NCBI RefSeq assembly: GCF_047948215.1
Contig: NC_134467.1
Coordinates: forward strand, 36,560,520-36,624,519
DNA from: Lycorma delicatula
Taxonomy: Eukaryota; Arthropoda; Insecta; Hemiptera; Fulgoridae
Length of the DNA stretch: 64,000 nt
Direction: 5' to 3'
Position 1 is the stretch's first letter, and the number at the start of each line of letters is the position of its first letter. Below, piece by piece: positions 22,723 to 33,488 of the stretch. Below the pieces are notes generated by a model. It saw only the letters and a list, made by a program, of their open reading frames with translations, did not search any database and had not been told where the DNA came from. Made by a program: the position numbers and the translations under genes.

Positions 22723-22853
22723 TCTTTTTCCTGTTTTGTCTCCGGTAACTACCGTTTAGATAATACTTCAGAGGATGTATGAGGATGATATGTATGAGTA
22801 TAAATGAAGTGTAGTCTTGTACATTCTCAGTTCGACCGTTCCTGAGATGTGTG
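22723..22853 (-). repeat. SINE-1, 3' fragment
   Basis: Only the 3' part of SINE-1 is present, from the tail (complement of TTTCTTTTTCCTGTTT) to GTTCGACCGTTCCTGAGATG. The tRNA-like head is missing. Confidence 0.8.
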
Positions 22854-22959
22854 GGTATGTTTGTTACCTACAATGCATTTAAAAATACGATGCTCAGCTG
22901 ATAAATTTTCCACATATATGCGTAGTATGGGAATGAAATAAAAAAATGAATAAAAAGTA

Positions 22960-23650
22960 CATCTTAGCTGCAAAATGCAGTATTTATTTATCAGTCCTTT
23001 AAACTGATAACTTTTCCCAATGTCTGACAAGTTTTTGCATTCCGTCACTGAAAAATTATGGCTGTCTTTCTCGGATCCAAGTGGCCACAACTTCCTTCAC
23101 CTCATCGTCTGTGGTGTAATGATTACCTTTCAGATCCCTGTTATGATGAAGGAAGAAGTATAAGTCGCAAGGAGCGAAATCCGGCGAGTATGGCGGATGC
23201 GGAATAGACTCAAATTTCAGCTTGTGGAGAGCGATCAGAGAGTTTTCGCGGTACCCATCGTGACAGATTTTACGGTAACCAGTTGCTCGATAATATGGCC
23301 TACTCGTCCTTTAGATATGTCTAACTGAATAGCGATACGTTCCTAGATAATTTGCCGATCACTTTGAAGCAAATCATCCATCTGCTTTCGATGTTTCTCG
23401 TCAGTCACAGAAACTAGTTGTCCGCTGCGAGATGGGTCCTCATTTGTCGCTTTACCAGTTTCACATTCGCGAAATTTCAACGTTCATATATTCACACAAT
23501 ACTCCTGTCATCGGTTTTACTACTGTAAAACGCTGAAAAATAATCGTAGGATTCACATTTTCTGCTGTTGAAAATTCGATCACTGCGCGCTGTTTTATCC
23601 GTGTTGACTTATGGCCGTACTCGGCTCCATTTTACTTACTACTGAAAACA
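22960..23650 (-). pseudogene. MLE-3 mariner transposase, internally deleted
   Basis: The minus strand encodes pieces of a mariner-type transposase: near 23640-23500 an N-terminal segment (STRIKQRAVIEFSTAENVNP), near 23410-23290 a segment matching the second helix-turn-helix (IAIQLDISKGRVGHI), then directly GYRKICHDGYRENS and HPPYSPDFAPCDLYFF at about 23270-23150. The last block holds the third catalytic aspartate. The region with the first aspartate and most of the second catalytic block are gone, as a single large internal deletion. Several stops interrupt the rest. Confidence 0.8.
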
Positions 23651-24258
23651 AACCGGTAACCGGATTTCAACGCATTATCGCAGATTTGTAGAGGGGGATT
23701 ATAGCTGTCATGTGCTGCCACATCCAAGTCGATAGTACCTTTTGTATCCGTGTAGCACGCTAGTGTACAAATTTTGTCAGTCGAGCCCCGTAATCCAAAA
23801 ATCTTTTCTTTTTTATCAAAAAACCAATCCCTACCTTAAAAAATGCAATATATAGAGCTATCAATAAATGTATATAATGTTTTTAAATTATAGACCCCTA
23901 ACTTAAAATGCAGAAAAGTATATTGTATCACTTGACTGGCGTAACCGGGAATGTCATGCTGGGTTTTGTATTTTAACTGTTTGCATGTAGTTAATTACGC
24001 TATAATATTTCTATTTTTTTTTTTTTTTTTATAACTTCTCGTGTTTTTATTAATTATACTTTTTTTTACTCTTTTCTGTGGTTATAAGTTAATTTTTAAT
24101 AATTATAATCTTATTTTTTATTATTTGTTTTACGTTATTGAAATATAGTGGATTTTTTTTACATCCGGTTAAGTTAGAACGTCGATGCAAATAGTAAATA
24201 GTTAACACCTGTACTAACAAGTTTTATATATATGAATTAATTTGTTCTTTTAGTAGTT

Positions 24259-24292
<34 letters not shown>

Positions 24293-24594
24293 TGTATGTG
24301 CGCACGCGCGTGCACGCGCACGCTTTTTCTAATAACCTCAACCATACTGAGTTAATTCTTTTTTTTATATCTTTTTTTTTCTTAATTTACTTAACATTAA
24401 CGTTATAAGTTTTGTTTATTTTGGTTTATGATTTGTGCGCGAGTGTATGCTTTGCTTAAATATTAATACATTTCAGTCGTCTACTTAAATTCATTTCATT
24501 GTATAGAAAGTATATTTATTGTAAGGAAGAATTAAGTTATAATAAAAATATAAACGCGTATGATTTTTTTTTTCTGTGAGATATATATATATAT
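23651..24594. other. Spacer with (TC)n(TG)n and alternating GC tract
   Basis: Mostly AT-rich with no gene. 24259-24294 is (TC)n followed by (TG)n, and 24299-24323 is an alternating purine-pyrimidine run of CG and CA steps that could favour Z-DNA. Confidence 0.55.
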
Positions 24595-24960
24595 ACACAA
24601 GAGCTATTCAGAAAGTAAGGAACGTTTTGGAATTTTAAAAAAACCAAGTACAAGAAAAACTTTTTATTATATACACGTAAAAGAGGGATTAAAATACTAC
24701 TTTTCAACATAATCACCATACAAATTCAAGCACTTAAAATTCCTGTGTCATAGAATTCTGCCGCCTGTGATCTCAACCACTCAGTGACGCACCCACCTTG
24801 CACAAAATTTGTGGTAGCCTAGCTTCTATGAAACAAATTCAAACAATAAAGTCTGTGAAACTTGTGGGAAACATAGAGAAAGCTCAGTTATTGTGAAACG
24901 GCGGTTTTCACCAATCTTTTTCGTGAAAACCGCCGTTTTGTTTTCATCCATTTTTTTGTA
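24595..24960 (-). pseudogene. MLE-4 mariner-like 3' remnant
   Basis: On the minus strand EWLRSQAAEFYDTGI, then (one shift later) KCLNLYGDYVEK and a stop, match the C-terminus usual in mariner transposases (FYDTGI..L...KC....GDYVEK). The outer end at 24595 begins CACAAGAGCTATTCAGAAAG in a (TA)n context. Upstream coding parts are deleted; the remaining stretch carries a perfect 16-bp hairpin at 24896-24938. Confidence 0.75.
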
Positions 24961-25096
24961 AATTTTCTTTCTTAGTTATCTCATTTTTTTCCTGTTCATC
25001 TGAGCATATTTATTTTTATTTTTTCTTTCGTTTCATCACCCTTTTGTTTATTATTTATTTGTTTTAGTTTGACCTTCATCTCTTTTCCGTTTTTTA

Positions 25097-26412
25097 AATT
25101 TCTTTTTTTTTTGTCTTCAGTCATTTGATTGGTGTGATGCAGCTGTTCAAGATTATCCATCTAGTACCAGTCGTTTCATTTCAGTATACCCCTTACATCT
25201 TACATCCCTAACAATTTGTTTTACATATTCCAAACGTTGCCTGCCAACACAATTTTTTCCTTCTACCTGTCCCTCCAATATTAAAGTGACTATTCTAGGA
25301 TGCCTTAATATGTGGGCTATAAGTCTGTCTCTTCTTTTAACGATATTTTTCCAAACGCCTCTTTCTTCATCTATTTTTTGCAACACCTTTTTATTTGTCA
25401 CTTTATCCACCCATCTGATTTTTAACATTCTGCTATAGCACCACATTTCAAAAGCTTCTAATCTTTTCTTCTCAGGTACTCCGATCGTCCAAGTTTCACT
25501 TCCATATAAAGCTATGCTCCAAACATATACTTTCAAAAATCTTTTCCTGATCTAAATTAATTTTTGATGTATACAAATAATATTTCTGACTCAAACCTCG
25601 TTTCGCCTGGGCTGTTCGGCATTTTATATCGCTCTTGCTTCATCCATCTTTATTAATTCTACTTCCCAAATAACAAAATTCTTCTACCTCCATAATATTT
25701 CTCCTCCTATTTTCACATTCAGTGGTCCATCTTTGTTATTTCTACTACATTGCATTACATTTCTTTTGTTCCTGTTTATTTTCATGCGGTAGATGTTGTG
25801 TAGGACTTCATCCATGCCGTTCATTGTTTCTTCTAAATCCTTTTTACTTTCGGCTAGAATTACTATATCATCAGCAAATCGTAGCATCTTTATCTTTTCG
25901 CCTTGTACTGTTACTCCTAATCTAAATTGTTCTTTAACATCCTTAACGGCTAGTTCCATGTAAAGATTAAAAAGTAATGGGGATAGGGAACATCCTTGTC
26001 GGACTCCCTTTCTTATTACGGCTTCTTTCTTATGTTCTTCAGTTATTACTGTTGCTATTTGGTTCCTGTAAATGTTAGCAATTGTTTTTCTATCTTTGTA
26101 TTTGAACCCTAATTTTTTTAAAATGCTGAACATTTTATTCCAGTCTACGTTATCGAATGCCTTTTCTAGGTCTATAAATGTCAAGTATGTTGGTTTTTTC
26201 TTTAATATTCCTTCTACTATTATCTGAGGCCTAAAATTGCTTCCCTTGTCCCTGTACTTTTCCTGAAACCAAATTGGTCTTCTCCTAACACTTCTTCCAC
26301 TCTTCTCTCAATTCTTCTGTATAAAATTCTTGTTAAGATTTTTGATGCATGACTAGTTAAACTAATTGTTCTGTATTCTTCATATTTATCTGCTCCTGCT
26401 TTCTTAATCGTC
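25097..26412 (-). mobile_element. NLR-A retrotransposon, copy F
   Basis: Three frames cover most of the element: 26420-26220 (YRTISLTSHASKILTRILY to EAILGLR), 26184-25684 (motif A FIDLEKAFDNVDW, motif B RQGCSLSPLLFN, FADDIVIL) and 25536-25153 (YGSETWTIGVPEKK, RDRLIAHILRHP). Two frameshifts and a small deletion near 25550 separate them. The 3' end has the usual CTGAAGAC plus A tail. The 5' end is truncated near 26410 within the block before RT motif 1. Confidence 0.92.
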
Positions 26413-27289
26413 TTTTTCAATTCTTTTTCGTCCTTTTTTGTTTCTCCTGTTTATTTTTTTCTTTATTCTTTTTCATATATTTATTCTTATATCTTCACCT
26501 GTTACTTCTACTTAATAAAAACGTAAAATTAAAAAAAATATATAAATAAATATGATATATCCAGCTAAATTTTTAATTATCTTAATATGAGACTTCTCAA
26601 TTTGGTATCAACTAATATGGAATTAGGATTTTTTAATCTTTTTTTTATGTGTTAATAATTTTTAAGTATATAAAAGGAACCGGATTTCGTTATTAGACTA
26701 ACGTCATATTATATTAATGTATTCATTACTTACAGCTCATGAGGTTTCCTTAATTATATCATTAAAAAATGTATGAACTTCTTAATATAACAAAATTTAT
26801 ATACATCAATAAATTCTACGTAATGTAATATTCTTTTTTGCTGAATCATACTTTGAAGAATTTATTAGCATAAGGGAGTTAGTCTGAAATTCTCTGTTGA
26901 ATAGATTAAAAAAAAAAAAAAAAAAAAAAAAAAACTAAAACAACGAGACAATGAATCGGGTTGTGACGTCATAGGTAAAATTATAAGAGCTGAAATATAA
27001 AGGTGGTCATTGTATTGTATATAATATAAAAGGATGGTTTTTGTGTATAGTTCTTTTCTGAATAACTTACTATGAGTTGCACTTATGAAATAATAGTTAA
27101 AAAGTCTTCGGTAATGTGATTTATACAAAAGGCATCGGAGTGCCGTGGTATTACGAATTGTGAATTATCCTATCATGTAGGTATTTTAAATTATGACAGT
27201 CGGACTGTACAACAGTATGGTAGAAGTATTTGTTGTTATTCCAAGAAAGAAAAAAAAAACGAAAATTTAATGACTGATCTCATTACTTA

Positions 27290-27365
<76 letters not shown>

Positions 27366-27983
27366 ACCAGAGTGATTACACATAGATAGCTTTGTTTTTT
27401 TTTAATTGAGCATTAAATTAAAAAAAAAATGAAGAGATTCTTCATGAAATTAAATATAAAATTGCAGTAAAGTATTTTTCAGGTGGACGTTTCTGTTTTG
27501 TTTTTAATAAAAGTCGAAATTCTTAAACTTTTTTCATGGTTAGTTAACGTTAATAGATTTTTTTCAGAATGAAATTCTCAACAAATTTTGTTGTAAAATT
27601 TTATTTTCTATACTGCTAATTTAACAAAGTTATCATACATATATCAATTCCAAAAAAAAAAAATTATATTTTCCAACACCAATTTTTTATTTCATACAAT
27701 CATTTTTTTGAAAAATTACTAGGAATACAGTTTTGTTACCTATTTTATTCAAATTTTCACTTTTGATACCATCGAATTTATTCCATAATTTATGTTCAAA
27801 AAATTTTTCTATAGTATGACATCTCATTCTTAGAGTATAAATAAACTCGAAAGTTTTCTAAACAGAGCATTTCTGGACCAATGTTTATACGATTATATTT
27901 ATTTAATTTTTACTTATACAATATTTCTTGAATTTTTTTACATATCTTCGTGAAGCATTAGCTATATATGTACATATATATAT
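26413..27983. other. AT-rich spacer with poly-A and (TA)n(CA)n
   Basis: No gene recognised. It holds a 28-base poly-A run at about 26907-26934 and a compound (AT)n(AC)n microsatellite at 27295-27365. The 87-codon minus frame at 26865-27128 reads a phenylalanine run from the poly-A and is not convincing. Confidence 0.55.
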
Positions 27984-29508
27984 TAGAGTGGTCCAAATAG
28001 GGCAAAATTTTTGTCGAAAAACGTGCACCCCCTGATTTAAAAGTACTCTTAAAAACAAAATTTTTGACGCGTTCATGAACCCTTTCCGTTCGAAAAAAGT
28101 CATTCATTCTCCACTCCACTTGAATTTTAAAGGGGATTTAACATGGGTTTTAGGTTATTTTCAAGTCGTTACGATATAGCGTTTGCATGTTTCATCACAA
28201 AACTTCAAAAATAACGTATATAAGGGTTTTTGGGGTCGGAGAACACGAATTTGAAGTAAAAAAACTCATTTTGGCACATTGTAACTGTCAAAATCGCTGT
28301 CAATCAATTGACAACTAGCGTTTTTATGTAGAAAAATCAATGTTAGACATTACAAACAACGTTAATTAGGGTTTTTGGGGTCGGAGAACACAAATTTGAA
28401 GTGAAAAAATTGTTTTGACACATTAAAACTGTTGAAGTCGTTGTCAATTAAAAAAAATCTGAAGGATAGATTCAAAAAGATCAACTCTCATTTTATTTAA
28501 AAAATTTTATATTCATGTATATAATTATTCAAATAATGTTGTTAAAATTTTATGATTTCCATTTCTATTATTATATTACATTACATATGTAATGTAATTA
28601 TATACATTTGGATGTTTTTTGCGATGATCATTTACAATTTGTAGTATATATTGCAATTGACTTTCATCTCTAGTGAATTTACATCTAAATTCTTTCACCA
28701 TCTTAACCGTTCTTTCTGAGCAGTCATTGACCACCTTTAGATTTTTAACACGATTCAAAGCAGCCAAATAATCTTCGTTTTCGCACCACTTACATGGATC
28801 AATTTCTAGAAAGCTAGTCGCAAGTTCGAATCGTTTAAAAAAATTCAAGGACTCCGTGTTGACAAAAAAGTCGATTTCTTTGTTTAACAATTCGTTAACA
28901 TTTTTAGTTTCGTAGCGTTTCGTTAGTTTGTGAGCAGGTTCGTTATCATAATCACAATCATCATCTGTCGCAGATAATAAATTTTCGTAAGTTTCACCCG
29001 AAATTGCTAGTTTTTCAACCATTTTCAGTTTTAATTCGGTCGAGATGTCTTCATGAAAAAGAGCTAGCGTACCTAGCCAAAATGAGTTTTTTCACTTCAA
29101 ATTCGTGTTCTCCGACCCCAAAAATCCTAATTAACGTTGTTTGTAATGTCAAACATTGATTTTCCTTCATAAGAACGCTAGTTGTCAATTGATTGACAGC
29201 AATTTTGACAGTTACAATGTGTCAAAATAAGTTTTTGACTTCAAATTCGTGTTCTCCGACCCCAAAAACACTTGTATACGTTATTTTTGAAGTTTTGTGA
29301 TGAAACATGCAAGCGCTATATCGTAACAACTTGAAAATAACCTAAAACCCATGTTAAATCCCCTTTAAAATTCAAGTGGAGAGGGGGATGACTTTTTTCG
29401 AACGGAAAGGGTTCATCAACGCGTCAAACATTTTGTTTTTGAGAGTACTTTTAAAACAGGGGGTGCACGTTTTTCGACAAAAATTTTGCCCTATTTGGAC
29501 CACTCTAA
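27984..29508 (-). mobile_element. Long-TIR element with one ORF
   Basis: The ends are long inverted repeats. The left arm (27984 to about 28413) begins TTAGAGTGGTCCAAATAGGG and the right arm (about 29078-29508) is its imperfect complement, with a few small indels. Each arm contains a segment starting TTTTTGGGGTCGGAGAACAC twice (28230 and 28372 on the left; the complement at about 29100 and 29250 on the right), so arms are internally duplicated. TA repeats flank both sides. The central 660 bases hold a 148-codon minus-strand frame. This is the architecture of a DNA transposon or a derivative, but I cannot name the superfamily. Confidence 0.85.
28576..29022 (-). CDS. 148-aa protein of the long-TIR element
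   Basis: An uninterrupted frame of 148 codons starting at MVEKLAISGETYENLLSATD, the longest open frame here not broken by stops and not part of a retrotransposon. It has an acidic patch (DDDCDY, residues 20-25), a Cys pair CKWC near residue 78, a block YLAALNRVKNLKVVNDCSER and a C-terminal TRDESQLQYILQIVNDHRKK. This C-terminal pattern reminds me of uncharacterised arthropod and cnidarian repeat-encoded proteins, but no DDE triad or zinc finger is visible. It may be the C-terminal remnant of a larger transposase, or a cargo gene. The last codons and the stop lie in a 24-base perfect palindrome (28575-28598). The start is the first Met of the frame and could be internal. Confidence 0.6.
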   Translation of the reverse strand: MVEKLAISGETYENLLSATDDDCDYDNEPAHKLTKRYETKNVNELLNKEIDFFVNTESLNFFKRFELATSFLEIDPCKWCENEDYLAALNRVKNLKVVNDCSERTVKMVKEFRCKFTRDESQLQYILQIVNDHRKKHPNVYNYITYVM

Positions 29509-30308
29509 TATATATAAGAAAATGTCGTGAGTGATTCATAATCAACGTCCAGCAATAACTACTGATGATAAATTGATGAAAATTTGAAGACCTGTTCTTT
29601 CTTATGTATAACTACACATCAAGAAAGGGGTTTTTGATATTCCGACTTTAAAGGGTTAAAATGAGTAACAATGAAATATACTATTTTTTGAAACTTTAGA
29701 TAACAAATGAAGAAATAAACTTGATTTTTTGTTGTGTGTAATCCACATGTGATTATCTAAAAATCAATTTATTTTCTACTTTTTAGTGTTCATAAGTTTA
29801 TAATTTACAGCTCCGCTCGCACACAGGTTTGAACATATTTAGCGAAAGATTGGATCAGTACGTTTTACATTGGGTGAGTGCAATCAAAACATAGGGTTAA
29901 ACGGTTTAATTTCCAAATAACCGAGATCCGGTTGATCAAAAGTTTTCTCGATGCATTAACAATTAGCGCTCGACCTGCTGATATATACGCCTATTGAATT
30001 GTAAAAATCGGACTAGCAGTTGTCAAGATATTACGGTGGCACTCCATCACATCCCCTCCCCAATTTCCGAACGGCGCCCTGGGGGCACTTGAAAATATTA
30101 TCAACCGACGAGTACCACTGGGTTCTGATCAGGTAACCCTGGAGAGGAGGTTGAAAAATATATTCAGAGCGCTAGGACCGACCCTTTTTGAGATTTTTGC
30201 GATTTTCACCCAAAAAATTTGGATCCGGTTAAAAAGTAATCAATTTTCCCAAAATTCTCTATATATATATTGATATACATCTATATACGTGATATCGATG
30301 TATAATAT
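29509..30308. other. Spacer, nothing recognised
   Basis: No coding feature. 29990-30240 is somewhat GC-richer and could be part of an unidentified repeat; no second copy was seen in the window. Confidence 0.4.
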
Positions 30309-30310
30309 TA

Positions 30311-31639
30311 CAGAGTTATCATAAAAGAATGGTGAGGTTTTGAACATGGTTTAAATTAAAAGAGAATTACTTACAGTTTATGTTTTTTATTTTTCGAATT
30401 TGTCATCTCATACATTTTTTTACATAATTAATAAATTTCAATATGTGCGCCCTTAGTCGCTCAACAAATGTCCAAACGAGACTCAACTTCTCTCCAAACA
30501 TTAGTTAACATTTCTTCGTTAATGGTTGTCATTAATCCTGTTTTTTAAGTGGTTTTAGGTCGCGAATTTTTTTTGTATAAACAACGCTTTTGTTGTACCC
30601 CCACAAGAAAAAATCGCAAGGTGTCAGGTCTGGACTCCTTGGAGGCGAAAGTGTGGGTCCTTGCCGGCCTATCCATCGATCTCCAAATTTTTCGTTCAAA
30701 GCGTCCGTGACCAATGCATTGAAGTGCGGGGAAGCACCATCTTGCTGGAATGAAGTGGATGAATGTTTTCGAGTTCATCCGGCTGAGGAAAGCAATAATC
30801 CGTTAACAAGTCAAGATACACAACTCCATTAATTGTTTTTTCAGCAAAGAAGAAAGGCCCTATTACACGATTTTTCATCGCACCACACCAGACATTAACT
30901 TTAGGCGAATCGCGTTGTTTCTCAATAATTGCGTATGGGTTTTCAGAGCCCCGTATTCGTGAATTCTGTCTGTTAACACATCCATTCACGTGGAATGTAG
31001 CTTCGTCTGTACAAATTATATCATCTAAAAATGATTCGTTTTCACTTATTCTGTCCGACATTTCAACGGCGAAATTGTAACGTTTTACACCATCATCGGG
31101 TTTCAATTCCTGCAGTATCTGGATTGTATAAGCGTGTAATTTCAGTTTTTTACCTAAAACTTTGTGAACTGTTGATTTTGGAATACCTAATTCGACGCTT
31201 CGACGGGTGTGGACTTCCCAGGACTTCTAATTGCCGATGGTCTAATTAGTTCAACCGTTTCGTCCGGTACACTTGGTCTTCCGGTTGATTTCTGTTTCTT
31301 AACCGATCCGGTTTCTTCGAATCGTTTGAACCGACGTGTTATGTTATTTTTGTGTGGTGAATCTCTTCCGAATTCACGTCGAAACGCACGTTGAACTAAA
31401 ATTACGGATTTTAATTCGGCCATCAATAAAACACACTTTGCTTTGTCTTTATCCGAGAAGATAGTAATTCGCTAAACTTGCCGCAACAGCAATACAAGAA
31501 CTGACGTTGTGATTACAACTGCTGATAAACAAACTTTTGGGTTTGGCGGCTTTCAGGGATATCAATATAACATCTAGAAATTTCCCTACAATCTTCCTAT
31601 GAATTACTGAAACCGCACCATTCTTGTATGATAACTCTG
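30311..31639 (-). mobile_element. MLE-1 mariner-like element, copy b, end to end
   Basis: Terminal inverted repeats of 30 bp (30311-30340 starting CAGAGTTATCATAAAAGAAT; 31610-31639 the complement with a few mismatches) flanked by TA. The total is 1329 bp. The transposase on the minus strand is in pieces: 31426-31187 (N-terminal, ITRRFKRFEETGSVKKQKS, GRPSVPDETVE), 31106-30696 (DDIICTDEATFHVNGCVN with the first Asp, NVWCGAMKNRVIGPFFFAEK) and 30714-30532 (NEKFGDRWIGRQ, RSPDLTPCDFFLWG with the third Asp). The second-Asp block is out of frame near 30740 because of a small deletion. Inactive as a gene, though ends and length are intact. Confidence 0.93.
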
Positions 31640-32119
31640 TATAACGCGTATATACCTGACCACCACGAGACATGTACTAGCAAATCGGGATTTTCCGCTA
31701 GTGATCGGTAGATTCCGGTGCTAAGCTACGGGGGATGCACACAAAAACATAAATACAAATGTCGTTTAGTAGGGTAGGATTATATTCAATTTTATTTTAA
31801 AGGGTTTCCGAATCGGAAATCTAATATATATTTATCACAATTATCAGTAATTTTTAATTATTTATTTATTTGTTTTATAGATTGAATTTGTTCTCTTAAG
31901 ACGTCACTTTCTTTCGCTTAATATTTGGTAAGTATTTTATACAGTATTACAATTTTATTTATTACAGTTACACATAGTATAAATATAATGGAATATCTAC
32001 ATGTAATGTAGATAATACATTTTTATGTTATTATTGTATTACAGTGCAACAGATCGATCTGTAACAATACGACAAAGTCAAAAGTTTAAAGTTGTATTCT
32101 CTACACATTATAACAGTAT
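31640..32119. other. AT-rich spacer
   Basis: No feature recognised beyond short inverted bases near 31998-32013. Confidence 0.45.
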
Positions 32120-32158
<39 letters not shown>

Positions 32159-32490
32159 GTACCACAAAGAAATGAAGAAATACAAATATATATATATATA
32201 TAGGGTGTACCACAAAGAAATGCAGAAACTTTCAAAACATGTTCTACCGGTGAAAACACAGAAACAAAATCCATATAGGTCTGGAAACTCTCTGTTTTCG
32301 AGTTACGGTTAGAGAAAGATTTTACCCAGATTTCAGCTCTTCTAATAAGAAGCCCTATTATAATTTTTGGTACCCAAATTAAGCGTAAAGTTGGTGGTTT
32401 CTTATGTAATTTGAGCTGGGAAATAAGATAAAATAGGTCTTAGAACCGTAACTCCAGTAGTTTTTAAGATATCCAATTTAAAACACAAAA
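32120..32490 (+). repeat. Repeat X, copy 3, with duplicated terminus
   Basis: Begins in a (TA)n tract with GGGTGTACCACAAAGAAATG, which occurs twice (32155 and 32202), each time preceded by a (TA)n block. It continues as the complement of copies at 5233-5490 and 22460-22705, with CAGCTCTTCTAATAAGAAGC and GTTGGTGGTTTCTTATGTAA as landmarks. The duplicated end plus microsatellite looks like slippage or unequal exchange. Confidence 0.7.
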
Positions 32491-32794
32491 TTCTATGTCA
32501 AAAACATTTTTTTTTTTTTTAGATTTGCAGTACAATATGTTTGATAAATAAGTAATAAATGCGGAAGATTTAGTAATAAAATTTGTAGAGAGTTTAATTC
32601 GAAGAATATTTGTGTAAATCCAGCCAATAAAAACTTATAACAATCGTTTTTTTATTGAAGTAAAATAGGCAGAAAATTATATTATTCTTTCTGAACCTAA
32701 TAGGCATTATTCTTATTATAGGAAAAAAAATAATAAAATACATGAAATGATAATTTGTAACAGAATAACAAACCTTAGTTACAGTACTCCTACT

Positions 32795-32945
32795 GGCCTC
32801 CGTTTCGCGAGTGGTACCGTCTTGGCCTTTCACCCTCAGGTCCCGTCGAATTCCAGTCAGGCATGACATTTTCACACACGCTAAAAATCATTCATTTCAT
32901 CCATTAAAGCAATACTTAACTGTGATCCCGGAGGTTAAAAAAAAG
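32795..32945 (+). repeat. SINE-2 (tRNA-derived)
   Basis: The head reads CGCGAGTGGTACCGTCTTGG, followed 25 bases later by a B-box-like CGTCGAATTCC. The body (GGCATGACATTTTCACACACG) and tail (AGGTTAAAAAAAA) match the minus-strand copies at 38192, 47425 and 59288. Confidence 0.65.
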
Positions 32946-33099
32946 TTACAGTACTCCTGTTTATTTAATTCAATGATTCTAACTAAAGCGGCCGCGCATG
33001 CCGTATTTAATTCGCGCGATCGTTGCGGTACTAGCGGCTACGGTCGGCACTAACTAAACTAACGTAATCTCACAACTTAAATAGAAACAGTTTACGTGT

Positions 33100-33195
33100 A
33101 TAGTCGGCTGACTGGTGTAGCCGCGAGGCTTAACGCACCTCGTACCGAGTCAGCCGGGTCATCGAGTTCGAGACTCAGCCAGACCGAATTACTTT
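33100..33195 (+). repeat. SINE-3-like tRNA-derived head
   Basis: An A-box-like TGGTGTAGCCGCGAGG and a B-box-like GAGTTCGAGACTC lie about 40 bases apart, the internal Pol III promoter layout of tRNAs. I could not form a convincing cloverleaf with a proper acceptor stem, so a SINE head or tRNA-derived repeat is more likely than a tRNA gene. Only one copy is visible. Confidence 0.5.
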
Positions 33196-33488
33196 TTTAC
33201 ACTTTAAATGTAATTCTACCACTCGCTCACCTGCGACATCACAATGTAGCAGTAGTTTAGGGCATTTGTAGGGGTGGGAGTGCGATTTTATAAAAATTTT
33301 TTTACAAGTATTGTTATTTTTTAATCGTTAACAAATGTGTTTAAGAAAAATATGACCTTAATTAGGTGAACTCTTGGGTTACTTTACTGTACAGCCTCAC
33401 CCCCTTGACCTTTTAAGTTGAAAATTTTATGACATCAATGCCCCATATATAGAAAGAAGTAATCTGATCAAGTTTGGTCAAAATAGGT

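Noticed and set aside
26865..27128. 87-codon minus frame with a Phe run
   Set aside because: Crosses a poly-A stretch; composition artefact.
30590..30832. 80-codon plus-strand frame
   Set aside because: Antisense of the MLE-1 transposase.
33100..33195. True tRNA gene
   Set aside because: A- and B-box-like motifs are present but I could not pair an acceptor stem or place a sensible anticodon arm; better explained as a tRNA-derived repeat.
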